A stretch of DNA of 64,000 nucleotides from positions 4,112 to 68,111 of the forward strand of contig JAZRAG010000058.1 of NCBI GenBank assembly GCA_045634445.1. The letters run 5' to 3'. Made by a program: the position numbers and the translations under genes. The notes beneath the pieces were generated by a model. That model did not search any database. It was not told where the DNA came from and saw only the letters and a program-made list of their open reading frames with translations. Each line of letters starts with the position of its first letter. Positions within the stretch are counted from its first letter, which is position 1. Shown one piece after another: positions 51,758 to 61,259 of the stretch. This DNA comes from Spyradenecus sp045634445. Lineage in GTDB: Bacteria; Verrucomicrobiota; Kiritimatiellia; RFP12; DVOR01.

Positions 51758-52308
51758 TCTACTTAACGCTTTTCCTCACCTTCTTCAAAATAGGCCTCTT
51801 TACATTGGGTGGCGGCTATGCCATGATTCCACTCATCCAAGCTGAAGTAATTGATCATCACGCCTGGATGACTTTGGAACAATTCACTGAATTTGTCGGC
51901 ATTGCAGAAAGCACGCCAGGACCTTTCGCCATCAATATTTCAACCTTCTGTGGCACTACAACAGGTGGATTCTTGGGAAGTATTTGCGCCACTGCAGGCG
52001 TTGTGCTTCCTTCGGTTATTATTATTTTACTTATTGCAAGTGTTGCAAGTCGCGTACTGAATCATTGGACGACGAAATCTGCATTACAAGGCGCTAAACC
52101 CGCGGTTGTAGGCCTTTTAGGCGTGGCCGCATTTTCACTTTCTAGGAATGCCTTCTTTCAAGGCGAAGGCGAATTAAATCTAATCGCCCTTTTACTTGCT
52201 ATCGCCCTTTTTACACTCTCCAAACTTCTTAAACTTAGCGCGATTCCATTGATTCTCAGTGGTGCAGCAATTGGCGTAGTTCTGCAGTTATGCGGTATCT
52301 CGCTCTAA
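51754..52308 (+). CDS. chromate transporter family protein, second half (ChrA-like)
   Basis: 184 residues from the ATG at 51754 (GAGGAAAAGCA upstream). FFKIGLFTLGGGYAMIPLIQAE and GIAESTPGPFAINISTFCGTTTGGFLGS repeat the motifs of its partner. About six membrane helices. The end overlaps the start of comF by 19 bases, so comF is in the same transcript. Confidence 0.85.
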   Translation: MIYLTLFLTFFKIGLFTLGGGYAMIPLIQAEVIDHHAWMTLEQFTEFVGIAESTPGPFAINISTFCGTTTGGFLGSICATAGVVLPSVIIILLIASVASRVLNHWTTKSALQGAKPAVVGLLGVAAFSLSRNAFFQGEGELNLIALLLAIALFTLSKLLKLSAIPLILSGAAIGVVLQLCGISL

Positions 52309-53054
52309 AAGTGTGGCAACTTCTTAAAGAATGCTACAACAGCATTCTTGATCTTTGCTATCCACGTGATTGTTATTTTTGCCGTAAACCATCTGGAGAT
52401 GATGGGTACATTTGTCAGACGTGTCTTGAACGCCTCTCCCTTCATCGCAATCCATCCTGTACGCGCTGTGGACTTGAGTCAACCCTTCCAGATGGTCCAG
52501 ACTTTATTTGCTCAGAATGTCTTCAATCCCCACCTGAAATTGAACGCACCTTTATTGTTGCTCGATACGAAAACGCCTTTCGTGATTTAATTCACACCTT
52601 TAAATATCGTAAAGGGGTGTGGCTAACCGAAGACCTTGGACGTTATCTGCTTGCAGTTTATCTTGAGCGTATCCAAAACAAAGGCATTGAAGTCGACCTC
52701 TTAATTCCTGTGCCGATTCAATCGGCAAAATTGCGCCATCGCGGTTACAACCAAACCGAACTCCTCGCACATTATCTCTCTAAAAACACCGGCATTCCTA
52801 CTCAAAGAAAAGCACTTAAACGTGTCAAAACAGGAATTACCTCACAAACGCGCCTACATCGTAACGAACGCTTACAGAATGCAAAACGCGCATATCGTCT
52901 TACACGTCACGCGAACGTACAAGGCAAAACGATTCTTTTGATTGATGACGTTGTAACTACTGGCGCGACATGCAATGCATGCGCATCCCTACTCCGCTCT
53001 GCTGGCGCTAAAGCCGTTTATGTACTCGCACTTGCACGACCATTAAATCCTTAA
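52290..53054 (+). CDS. comF: ComF-family phosphoribosyltransferase-like protein
   Basis: 254 residues. N-terminal zinc ribbon with CYFCRKPSGDDGYICQTC and CTRCG...CSEC, then a type I phosphoribosyltransferase domain with the PRPP loop LLIDDVVTTGATCNACASLL. ComF proteins help natural DNA uptake in some bacteria; others are of unknown use (GntX). It ends 34 bases before the convergent hydrogenase gene and no hairpin lies between. Confidence 0.87.
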   Translation: MRYLALKVWQLLKECYNSILDLCYPRDCYFCRKPSGDDGYICQTCLERLSLHRNPSCTRCGLESTLPDGPDFICSECLQSPPEIERTFIVARYENAFRDLIHTFKYRKGVWLTEDLGRYLLAVYLERIQNKGIEVDLLIPVPIQSAKLRHRGYNQTELLAHYLSKNTGIPTQRKALKRVKTGITSQTRLHRNERLQNAKRAYRLTRHANVQGKTILLIDDVVTTGATCNACASLLRSAGAKAVYVLALARPLNP

Positions 53055-53088
53055 TGGCGTTTACGTGTAAGTCACTTCATTCAGCGAT

Positions 53089-54558
53089 TTACTTTCCTAA
53101 GTCTGAAGCGCGAGATCGCGGCGAAGCATGACAATACTTTTGCGCCAAAGCGCCCCCTACTTCACCAAGGACTTCAGAATAAAAGGCCTTCACATTTGGA
53201 TTTTCATGCGCAGAACGTACCGGCGCATCCCCTTCGCAAGCATATAAAGCCGCAATACGAGCTTGACGCATCGCGCGTGTGAGATAAGGAACACTTTTAG
53301 CACGCGGTAAACCCGCGCCACCAATACACCCACCTTCACAGGCCATGACTTCAATGATGTCAGCTTTTAACTCACCAGCATGGAGTTGCTCAAGCACTTT
53401 TCGCGCATTTGCGAGCCCTTGCACAACAAGCACCTCCAGTGATAACGTATCCGAAAAGCGCGCTGTGACATGCTTTAAGGCTCCTGGGCGTTGCGAATCA
53501 GAACCGAAAAGTCCGCGAACGGGCTCAAACTTTAAGAAGTCGGTTGGCGGAGGTTCATTAAAGAGGAAGTAATGCGCAGTACGTAAAACGGCCTCCATTA
53601 CACCACCCGTATTCCCAAAGATAATTCCTGCGCCACTCGCCTGCCCTAACAATGGGTCGTATCGAGAAGGTTGAAGTGCGTTGTAATCAATCCCATCAGC
53701 CATCATCCAGTCGGCCAATTCACGCACCGTTACAACCGCATCCATCCCACGCAATCCATCAACCTCAAACTCTGGACGGCGAATCTCAAACTTCTTTGCA
53801 GGACAGGGCGTAAGCGCGACATTGAAAATGTTTTCAGGATTGATTCCCTTTTGCTTTGCGAAAAAGGTCTTAATTGCGACGCCCTGCATGCCAATTGGGC
53901 TCTTTGCCGTAGACATCTTCGGCAAATCATTAGGGAAATAGGTCTCGCAAAACTCTACCCATGCCGGACAGCAACTCGTCAACAATGGTAGCGGACGCAC
54001 TTTCTCACGCAAACGATCAACTAAATCTTTTGCCTCTTCTAAAATCGTGATGTCTGCTCCAACGCTTGTATCTAAGACATAATCGGCCCCAAGTGCACGT
54101 AAGGTAGCAATGACTTCACCTTCACAAAATGCGCCAGCAGGTTTACCAAATGCCTCTGAAACTGTAACACGAACCGCTGGCGAAAGCGAAACAACGATGG
54201 TTTTACCTTCGGATTTTGCCTTTTTAACAGCCTGCCATTCAGGACGCATTAAAATGGCTTCACCTTCACAAACGGTTGAACACTGCCCACAATGAACGCA
54301 AATTGGACGATTTCCCGTCTTTTTTAAGTCATAGTAACCATCAACTGACATTGTTCGACGGCAAACACGCTTGCATGAACCACAAAAGATACATTTCTTT
54401 TCATCAAAGACGATCGCAGGATTGTTGGGATCGATAGGCACACGTACATCAGTGTGCATATAAGCTGGCGTCTTTGAATAGAATGTAGAAGGAAGCGCAG
54501 GCAAAAGGCCTGTAGCCACCATCATTCGTAGCCAATCTCTTCGATTAAACTGTTGCAT
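53089..54558 (-). CDS. [FeFe]-hydrogenase with twin-arginine signal
   Basis: 489 residues from the ATG at 54558 (GGAG 9 bases upstream). The N-terminus MQQFNRRDWLRMMVATGLLP is a twin-arginine-type signal. Two 4Fe-4S ferredoxin motifs follow (Cys56, 59, 62, 66; Cys87, 90, 93, 97), then the H-cluster motifs TSCCPAW (194-200), LTPCPAKKFE (Cys252) and MACEGGCIGG (Cys407, Cys411). All cluster cysteines are present; the third motif has Glu where Pro is usual. It would make or use H2. No small subunit or hydE/F/G is nearby. It is the last gene of the long minus-strand group beginning with coaE. Confidence 0.9.
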   Translation of the reverse strand: MQQFNRRDWLRMMVATGLLPALPSTFYSKTPAYMHTDVRVPIDPNNPAIVFDEKKCIFCGSCKRVCRRTMSVDGYYDLKKTGNRPICVHCGQCSTVCEGEAILMRPEWQAVKKAKSEGKTIVVSLSPAVRVTVSEAFGKPAGAFCEGEVIATLRALGADYVLDTSVGADITILEEAKDLVDRLREKVRPLPLLTSCCPAWVEFCETYFPNDLPKMSTAKSPIGMQGVAIKTFFAKQKGINPENIFNVALTPCPAKKFEIRRPEFEVDGLRGMDAVVTVRELADWMMADGIDYNALQPSRYDPLLGQASGAGIIFGNTGGVMEAVLRTAHYFLFNEPPPTDFLKFEPVRGLFGSDSQRPGALKHVTARFSDTLSLEVLVVQGLANARKVLEQLHAGELKADIIEVMACEGGCIGGAGLPRAKSVPYLTRAMRQARIAALYACEGDAPVRSAHENPNVKAFYSEVLGEVGGALAQKYCHASPRSRASDLGK

Positions 54559-54589
54559 CTCAAAATACTCCAAAATCTAACCTAAAGGT

Positions 54590-55729
54590 TCAACGCAAGG
54601 CTCGTTTAAAAAGATAAACCGTCACCCACAATAACAGCACGGAACCGATTGAACACATTAGTAAATGAAACGCTTGACTCTCGGTGATTGCACACGAAAC
54701 ACCGCGTAAAAGATTCCATGCGGCCATACGGAAGTCAAAGACCTTTGGCAATAAGTAAAACCACAAAGCCGCAGACCCAAAGAATGTAATCGGATAGCTC
54801 CACTTACGAAAGTTTAAACAATCCGTAATAAAGTACGTTAGTGCACAGAAAAGTAGCGTCCAACCACCTGCAACACAAACATAACTTGATGTCCACAACT
54901 TCTTAATGATCGGCACCCATGGTGCACTCAAGTAACCGATGGATAATAGACATCCACCAGCAATGGCAATCCAAAGGGCTTTATAGCGCACATTTGTTCG
55001 TAAGAAATCTGCTAACAACATTCCTAAATAGGCAGTTAAAGGCGCACCTAAGGTAGAAACGATTCCCTCAGGATCAAGGCCATCTACTGCGCTGATATCA
55101 ACTCGTCCTGGCAAAAAGAGTTGGTCAATGCGCCCAGCCCAATTCTGCTGCATCGCATAGGGCGCCTCTCCACCACATAGTTCAAACAATCCTGCATAAG
55201 CAAGTAACCCAAGAGGGAACAATGTCCATCTCCAGTTTTTGGGTAAACAAAGATAACCCATCGCAGCAAGATAAACGCCTAATCCAATGCGTGCTAAGAC
55301 ACTTGCGTAGCGAATTTCTGATAATGTGGTAACAGAAAGAGCGCCATTGTAAAGCACACCTAAGACGATTAATACGAACGTACGGATGGTCAATTTAAGC
55401 CAACGGGTTCCTAAGGAAACGCCATGTGCACGTTGTTTTTCCCAAGAATAGGTAAACGAGGCGCCAGAAATCAATAAAAACGTCGGGAAGATGGCATCGT
55501 AGAAGGTGAATCCTTCCCAATAAACATGACCTAACTGTCCACGTAACCAGTCTGCCCCCGGGAACGTTGAGCAACACATACAAAGCGCTAAGAGGCACGC
55601 ATCACCTCCAGCGATCAAGAACATACTCCAACCACGCACAATATCCAACATATGGACACGCTTTGAGTGAGGTGCCTTTTGTACGTTTGTAGGCTGTTCA
55701 ATTGGATGTGTTTCTGTTAAAGTCATCAT
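54590..55729 (-). CDS. NagX/DUF5009-like membrane acyltransferase
   Basis: 379 residues. The start is taken at 55729 or the next codon, since the longer open frame would run into holA. A cytoplasmic tail (TETHPIEQPTNVQKAPHSKR) precedes about ten membrane helices. The first helix reads VHMLDIVRGWSMFLIAGGDA, the RGxxxxxM opening of heparan-alpha-glucosaminide N-acetyltransferase (HGSNAT/NagX) and acyltransferase 3 relatives, here followed by GFTFYDAIFPTFLLISGASFTYS, typical of DUF5009. These pass acetyl groups over the membrane to sugars. Substrate unknown. Confidence 0.75.
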   Translation of the reverse strand: MMTLTETHPIEQPTNVQKAPHSKRVHMLDIVRGWSMFLIAGGDACLLALCMCCSTFPGADWLRGQLGHVYWEGFTFYDAIFPTFLLISGASFTYSWEKQRAHGVSLGTRWLKLTIRTFVLIVLGVLYNGALSVTTLSEIRYASVLARIGLGVYLAAMGYLCLPKNWRWTLFPLGLLAYAGLFELCGGEAPYAMQQNWAGRIDQLFLPGRVDISAVDGLDPEGIVSTLGAPLTAYLGMLLADFLRTNVRYKALWIAIAGGCLLSIGYLSAPWVPIIKKLWTSSYVCVAGGWTLLFCALTYFITDCLNFRKWSYPITFFGSAALWFYLLPKVFDFRMAAWNLLRGVSCAITESQAFHLLMCSIGSVLLLWVTVYLFKRALR

Positions 55730-55832
55730 CTTTACGCGAGAAATTAAATAGAAATCCTTATTTACAATGAAAACGCGCAGAAAAGAGTAAATCTCTGCGC
55801 GAATCGTTAACCTTCCTCTGAAGTGCGCATTT

Positions 55833-56963
55833 TTAGGCACGTCGCGTTGCCGTACGACGAGCCACAATACGCAGCAGTACAGGTTCAATGATTGCCCAAG
55901 GTTCTTGAGATGTCGTATCTGCGAGTTTGAAACGCATCTCAATAACGTAGTGGCGAGCTGCACGCAATTCATTCAATGAATAACGCTTCGCCGCATCAAT
56001 CAACTTAGACAAATTCCACCCTTGAAGACGGGCGAGACGTTGGGGAATCTGATCTATGGGGATATTCCACTGTCCGCCTGAAAGCCACTGATGTTCTAAT
56101 GCATCAGCGATTGCACAAAGATCATTCAAGGTGTTAATCAAAACCGCGGCCGCGGGAAACGCAGAGTTTTTATCCAAACGCAACTTCTCTACAATGCGTG
56201 AAACCTGTAGTGGAGAACGTTGCTGAATTGCGGTTACCAATTCAATGGGCTCACCGATGACAGCAGTCGAGGTAATCGTCTCTAAATCATCCATCGTCAC
56301 CGTATCACGCTCGGGGCCGAGATACGTATCCAATTTCTCAAGTTCAGAAACGAGTGTACGTGTGTCTGCTCCAACCTTTTGTACAAATGCCGAACGGATT
56401 GGGGCGGCCATTTTGAGACGCTTGTTTTCCAACAACGGTCCCAAATTCTCAAGCGCGACCTTCTCTAAGGAGAATGAACGCACTTCCACACCACAAACGT
56501 GGTAATTTCCTGCACTTTTTACCCATTTTGCAAAGCGTGACGTTAATGGGCAACTATCTGCGGTAATAACCAAATGGTGATCTTCTGGAAGCGGATTGTC
56601 TTGCAAATTGTCGCAAAACTTTGCAACAGCCTCTTTCGCTGCTTGTGCTTCTGTAGCCTTACTCTTTACGCCAGGTAAGAAGTTGACATCGCGCAACCAA
56701 ACGACCTTGCCGCCACCAAAGAAACTCTCCGTGAAAAGGCCTTCTTCGGCCTGGTTTAATACACGAAGTACATCGTCGCACTTTTCACAATGCGCATCCA
56801 TTACTTCCAAACCGAAATCACGATTGGAAGCGGGAACTAATTGATCTACGATGCGTTTGGCGCCTTCGGTTTTGAGATATTCGTCTGGGCCAGCGAAGAG
56901 ATAAATCACAGGATACTCGTCTATAGATTGGAAGCGGCACGCGAATGATGCGTACCGCTTCAT
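55833..56963 (-). CDS. holA: DNA polymerase III subunit delta
   Basis: 376 residues. VIYLFAGPDEYLKTEGAKRIVDQL is the N-terminal nucleotide-like loop of the delta subunit, with EEGLFTESFFGGGKVVWLRDVNFL and LVSELEKLDTYLGPE, ISSTAVIGEPIELVTAIQ after it, and the C-terminal LNELRAARHYVIEMRFKLADT helix bundle. It opens the sliding clamp in the clamp loader. It lies 6 bases after kdsD. Confidence 0.88.
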   Translation of the reverse strand: MKRYASFACRFQSIDEYPVIYLFAGPDEYLKTEGAKRIVDQLVPASNRDFGLEVMDAHCEKCDDVLRVLNQAEEGLFTESFFGGGKVVWLRDVNFLPGVKSKATEAQAAKEAVAKFCDNLQDNPLPEDHHLVITADSCPLTSRFAKWVKSAGNYHVCGVEVRSFSLEKVALENLGPLLENKRLKMAAPIRSAFVQKVGADTRTLVSELEKLDTYLGPERDTVTMDDLETITSTAVIGEPIELVTAIQQRSPLQVSRIVEKLRLDKNSAFPAAAVLINTLNDLCAIADALEHQWLSGGQWNIPIDQIPQRLARLQGWNLSKLIDAAKRYSLNELRAARHYVIEMRFKLADTTSQEPWAIIEPVLLRIVARRTATRRA

Positions 56964-56969
56964 GAATAA

Positions 56970-57953
56970 TTAGAGGATCTTCATGCGCGGCAAGTCTTGG
57001 AGGTCAATCGTGCCGACCAAGCGACCATCTGCATCGACCACAGGAAGGTCATCCACCTTGTGATGTTCAAAGATGTTCAAGACTTCTACAGCCAAAGCAC
57101 CCAATGTCACGCGAATCGGATTGTGAATCATCACTTCGGTAATCTGACGCGTCATCGGATTTTCAGTGGCTTCAGAGAAGAGACGACGCAAGTCACCATC
57201 GGTGAAAATACCCTGTAATTTACCATCGCCATCTACGACGCAAGCGCAGCCCGACTTTGCAGAGGTCATTGCCACAACGGCATCCTTCACCGTAGCCGTT
57301 TCAGCCAAAGAGACCAAGCGGTCACCCGAACGCATAATATCCTTCACACGGAAGAGTAATGCACGACCGATTGCACCTGCGGGATGATAGAGCGCGAAGT
57401 TTTCCTTCTTAAAGCCACGTGCTTCCAAAAGCACCATTGCGAGCGCATCGCCCAATGCGAGTGTGGCGGTGGTAGAAGTGGTAGGCGCCATATTGAAGGG
57501 GCAAGCTTCAGGACCACAATCAATGTGATACACCCAATCCGAATCCTTACCCAAAGAGGATTCACGATTGCCCGTCATACCGATAATCTTCACACCAATG
57601 CGACGCAACGACGGCAACAAACGAATCACTTCGTCAGATTCACCCGAGAAGCTGATTGCAAGCACGATATCCTTGTCAGTCACCATACCCAAGTCGCCAT
57701 GCATAGCCTGCACAGGATTGAGCAACACTGCGGTGGTACCCGTACTTGCCATTGTGGCGGCAATCTTTTCACCCACGTGAATATTCTTACCCACGCCAGT
57801 GACGACAAGCTTACCACCCTGCTCTAACGTCGAGAGAATAGCCTCGGTAATTTGGCAGAAGGTTTCATCGAGGGCTGCATCCGTCTTGCGCAAACCTTCA
57901 ATTTCAACGGCGATTACTTCATGTGCACGCGCCAACATTTCTTCGTGTGTCAT
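56970..57953 (-). CDS. kdsD: arabinose-5-phosphate isomerase (KdsD/KpsF type)
   Basis: 327 residues. N-terminal SIS domain (GKLVVTGVGKNIHVGEKIAATMASTGTTAVLLNPVQAMHGDLGMV, ISFSGESDEVIRLL, APTTSTTATLALGDALA) and two CBS domains (GIFTDGDLRRLF, VKVDDLPVVDADGRLVGTIDL). It turns ribulose-5-phosphate into arabinose-5-phosphate, the precursor of KDO for lipopolysaccharide. The other kds genes are elsewhere. It follows the DtxR-type regulator by 21 bases. Confidence 0.95.
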   Translation of the reverse strand: MTHEEMLARAHEVIAVEIEGLRKTDAALDETFCQITEAILSTLEQGGKLVVTGVGKNIHVGEKIAATMASTGTTAVLLNPVQAMHGDLGMVTDKDIVLAISFSGESDEVIRLLPSLRRIGVKIIGMTGNRESSLGKDSDWVYHIDCGPEACPFNMAPTTSTTATLALGDALAMVLLEARGFKKENFALYHPAGAIGRALLFRVKDIMRSGDRLVSLAETATVKDAVVAMTSAKSGCACVVDGDGKLQGIFTDGDLRRLFSEATENPMTRQITEVMIHNPIRVTLGALAVEVLNIFEHHKVDDLPVVDADGRLVGTIDLQDLPRMKIL

Positions 57954-57974
57954 AGTTAAACTCCTAAAATGAAA

Positions 57975-58436
57975 TTACTGAACTTCTACCAACTTTTGAG
58001 CGAGACGTACGCGGATTTCTTCCGAGATCGCCTCTTCGGCAAAAACTTTGTTTAACGCATCAAGGCGTGTAATCAAATTGTCATCAATGACATGTTCCAC
58101 GCGACAAGCTGTGGCGCTTGCCTCATCTTCTGGCAATAACAGAACATCCTTCAAGAAATTCTTCAAAACGCGATGACGCGCGATCACGCGTTCTGCAGCG
58201 GCAAGCCCACGCTTTGTTAAGGTTACAGGATAACTTGAGTCGTAATTCAAATAGCCATGCTTACGCAAAACGCCCAATGCATTCGTCACAGAAGGCATCT
58301 TCACCTTTAAACGACGCGCAATTTCACTCGTATGCGCATGACCATGTTCATTCGCATCAATTAATTCTTTGATAGCCTCAAGGTAATCCTCAAGACTCGC
58401 GGTCAATTCAAAAGGTTTTTCATCTGCAGCAGCCAT
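57975..58436 (-). CDS. DtxR/MntR-family metal-dependent regulator
   Basis: 153 residues. SLEDYLEAIKELIDANEHGHAHTSEIARRLKVKMPSVTNALGVLRKHGYLNYDSSYPVTLTKRG is the winged-helix DNA-binding domain, then the dimer part with ARHRVLKNFLKDVLLLPEDEASATACRVEHVIDD, which includes the metal ligands (Glu, Cys, His). It senses Mn or Fe and represses uptake genes. It is in the middle of the coaE group; a target operator was not found. Confidence 0.88.
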   Translation of the reverse strand: MAAADEKPFELTASLEDYLEAIKELIDANEHGHAHTSEIARRLKVKMPSVTNALGVLRKHGYLNYDSSYPVTLTKRGLAAAERVIARHRVLKNFLKDVLLLPEDEASATACRVEHVIDDNLITRLDALNKVFAEEAISEEIRVRLAQKLVEVQ

Positions 58437-58479
58437 GCCATATTCCTAACTTTTATTAGTATAGCATAAAATGGGAGAT

Positions 58480-59535
58480 TTAGGCAGCAATCGCTAAAAT
58501 AACACCACAAGCGATTACCCACGCAATGCTAGATAAAATCAACAACGGATCTCGCAAAAAGATATTTTCTGGCGTTCCTGCGCGATGTTCTTGATAGGTC
58601 AAACGCACATATCGAAAAACACCCAACAAAACCAATGGTACGGTGTAGATTAAATTCTCTGTACCAAAATGCGCCACCGTCTTAGGCGCAAGCGTGTATA
58701 AAGCGTAACATGCCACCGTAACCGAGGCTGCAATCCCAATCTCAAAATCCAAGATGCGCGGTTCATTTGTTGAGGGAATGGGCTGACCTTTGATGAAATA
58801 CGCACTTCTACGCTTGCAGAGCGCAACGAATAATGCGCCGACAAAGACGCAGAGCATCAACCACGAAGAAAGTGACACTTGCATTACCACAGCACCAGCT
58901 GCCGCACGCAAGAGGAAGCCCGCCGCTAATAAGATTACGCCCAGGTCGGGAATCCGCTTCGCGACAAAGGTGTAAATTAACTGTAATCCTGAATACCCTA
59001 AGCAAATGTAAAGGAAGTTTAAGGAGCCCTGTTGGGCGCCAAGCCAAATTGCAAGCGCAAAGCAACCGCCTAGGCAAGCGATTGCTAAAGGAATCGCAGC
59101 ACCAAAAGAAACCTTACGCGCGACAATCGGACGATGACGCTTTAATGGATGCGATTTATCACCACGTAAATCGTGTAAATCATTGATGACATAGGTCGCT
59201 GCCGAAATTAAAATAAAGGCAACTAATGCACATCCTAACGTAATTGCAATCTCAAGTGGCGTGGATTTCAACGTCTGAATAAACGCACTGTCGGCTTGCG
59301 ATTGGTCAAAGAACGCAAAGAAGGGCGCAGCCAATAAAAGGAGATTTTTCACCCACTGACTTGGACGCAAACACTTCACTAGATCAACGATTTTATTGGT
59401 GTATAAAGCTTCACAACCTTGATGATCAGAATAATCTGCACTCTCACCAAAGGTACGCGCTACGCTCTTACGCGGCTTTGCAGAACGGTGATACACGCGT
59501 CCAGAAGGGCCACTGTTTCGTTGATAGGTTCCCAT
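58480..59535 (-). CDS. UbiA-family prenyltransferase (decaprenyl-phosphate phosphoribosyltransferase-like)
   Basis: 351 residues with an Arg-rich N-terminal tail (SGRVYHRSAKPRKSVARTFG) and about eight membrane helices. LRPSQWVKNLLLLAAPFFAF and the first Asp motif NDLHDLRGDKSHPLKRHRPI resemble Rv3806c-type enzymes, which join phosphoribosyl pyrophosphate to polyprenyl phosphate (DPPR synthase) in arabinan synthesis; the second motif is less clear. In this organism the product could feed a surface glycan. It starts 3 bases after the rho stop. Confidence 0.78.
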   Translation of the reverse strand: MGTYQRNSGPSGRVYHRSAKPRKSVARTFGESADYSDHQGCEALYTNKIVDLVKCLRPSQWVKNLLLLAAPFFAFFDQSQADSAFIQTLKSTPLEIAITLGCALVAFILISAATYVINDLHDLRGDKSHPLKRHRPIVARKVSFGAAIPLAIACLGGCFALAIWLGAQQGSLNFLYICLGYSGLQLIYTFVAKRIPDLGVILLAAGFLLRAAAGAVVMQVSLSSWLMLCVFVGALFVALCKRRSAYFIKGQPIPSTNEPRILDFEIGIAASVTVACYALYTLAPKTVAHFGTENLIYTVPLVLLGVFRYVRLTYQEHRAGTPENIFLRDPLLILSSIAWVIACGVILAIAA

Positions 59536-59538
59536 AGC

Positions 59539-61251
59539 TTAGTTTTCCTTGATGCTCATCAAGAATTCAACATTGGAATTCGTTAGACGCAAGCGCTTAA
59601 GCAAGATATCCATCGCTTCATTGGGGCCAACCGGCGTGAGGAACTTACGCATCGACCAAATGCGCGACAATTCATCAGGATGCAACAAAAGATCTTCCTT
59701 ACGCGTACCCGAAAGTTCAATATTAATTGCTGGGAAGACACGACGATCCGAAAGACCGCGATCCAACTTCAATTCCATGTTACCGGTACCCTTGAATTCT
59801 TCAAAGATAACGTCGTCCATCTTGCTACCTGTTTCGATCAACGCAGTCGCCAAAATGGTCAAAGAACCGCCGTTTTCAATATTACGCGCTGCACCGAAGA
59901 AACGTTTCGGCTTATGCATCGCATTTGCATCCAAACCACCCGAAAGGATTTTACCCGAGTGCGGAGCGGCAGTATTGTAAGCACGTGCCAAACGAGTCAA
60001 GGAGTCCAACAAAATAACGACATCCTTGCCATTTTCCACCTTACGCTTCGCCACTTCAATGACCATTTCCGATACAGCACAGTGACGCTGAGGTTCTTCA
60101 TCAAAGGTAGAAGAGAAGACTTGCGCCTTGGTGTTACGCTGCATATCCGTCACTTCTTCAGGACGTTCGTCAATCAACAAGACGATCAATTCCACATCTG
60201 GGTAGTTCGCACTAATGGCATTTGCAATCTTCTGCAACAGCACCGTCTTACCTGTGCGCGGCGGTGCTACAATCAAACCACGCTGGCCAAACCCTACCGG
60301 CGTGAAGAGATCCATTACACGCGTAGAATACTCCTTCTGAGCGGTTTCCAAAAGAATGCGACGATCAGGGAAAACAGGTGTTAAATCTTCAAAGTGTACA
60401 ATGCGCTTGGCCTGCTCCACGGGCAAACCATTAATCAAAGAGACGCTTGACAATGCGAAGAAACGGTCACGATCACGCGGTTCACGCAAAGGCCCTTCTA
60501 CCAAGTCACCTGTGCGCAACCCATGACGGCGAATCTGCTGCTGGCTCACATACACATCTTCAGGGCACTGCAAATAGTTATTCGCGGCAGAACGCAAAAA
60601 GCCGAAACCATCATTTAACGATTCAAGCGTACCTGTTGCAATAACAGTTCCCTTGCGGCGCAAGTAGACGCGAATCAACTCCATAATGACTTCATGACGA
60701 CGCAAGTTAATCGCATCTTCAGCACGATCTGGCGGCAACATTGCTACGAGATCCTTGATGCTCACATGCTCCAGCTTCTTCAAATAGAGCGGCGGAGCGT
60801 CTTCAGGAAGCGGTTCATACTGAGCATGTTGCTGAGGGGCTGCTTGTTGTGGCTGTTGCTGACCACCGTTGGGGCGCTGCTTGCCACGCTTATCATTACG
60901 ATCCCACTTAGTCTTACGCCCTTGATCACCAGCGTGATTCTGCTCTACAGCCTCACCTTCTGCGGATGGCTGCTGCTCTGCAGGCTTAGTAAGAGGCACA
61001 TCCTCTTCAATCGTCAACGTATCTTCAAAGGGTGGAGGCGTCAGCATCACCTCATCTACTACAGGTTGTACGACTTCTGGAGCGGGCATTTCAGGTTCAG
61101 GTGCAGGCTTGGCTTCGACCACTTTTGGCTTTGCCACAGCACGCGTTGAGCGTTGACGAGATTCCTTTTCTGCCAATGATTTCGGACGTGCTACACGACG
61201 TGCACGAATTGCTGGCCCTTGAATCTTCTGAGTATCTTCTTCCATAGTCAT
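59539..61251 (-). CDS. rho: transcription termination factor Rho
   Basis: 570 residues from the ATG at 61251, 8 bases after the coaE stop. It begins with about 150 residues of low-complexity Pro, Gln, Lys and Glu (QQPQQAAPQQHAQYEP), as in many PVC and actinobacterial Rho proteins. Then come the cold-shock-type RNA-binding domain (VIATGTLESLNDGFGFLRS), the P-loop APPRTGKTVLLQ, LLIDERPEEVTDM and the Q-loop region LTILATALIETGSKMDDVIFEEFKGTGNMELKLDR. It ends transcripts at rut sites by pulling RNA. Confidence 0.96.
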   Translation of the reverse strand: MTMEEDTQKIQGPAIRARRVARPKSLAEKESRQRSTRAVAKPKVVEAKPAPEPEMPAPEVVQPVVDEVMLTPPPFEDTLTIEEDVPLTKPAEQQPSAEGEAVEQNHAGDQGRKTKWDRNDKRGKQRPNGGQQQPQQAAPQQHAQYEPLPEDAPPLYLKKLEHVSIKDLVAMLPPDRAEDAINLRRHEVIMELIRVYLRRKGTVIATGTLESLNDGFGFLRSAANNYLQCPEDVYVSQQQIRRHGLRTGDLVEGPLREPRDRDRFFALSSVSLINGLPVEQAKRIVHFEDLTPVFPDRRILLETAQKEYSTRVMDLFTPVGFGQRGLIVAPPRTGKTVLLQKIANAISANYPDVELIVLLIDERPEEVTDMQRNTKAQVFSSTFDEEPQRHCAVSEMVIEVAKRKVENGKDVVILLDSLTRLARAYNTAAPHSGKILSGGLDANAMHKPKRFFGAARNIENGGSLTILATALIETGSKMDDVIFEEFKGTGNMELKLDRGLSDRRVFPAINIELSGTRKEDLLLHPDELSRIWSMRKFLTPVGPNEAMDILLKRLRLTNSNVEFLMSIKEN

Positions 61252-61259
61252 ACAAACTT

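Noticed and set aside
55730..55972. Extended N-terminus for the NagX-like protein
   Set aside because: It would overlap holA by 140 bases and lacks a ribosome binding site; the conserved part starts after the ATG pair at 55724-55729.
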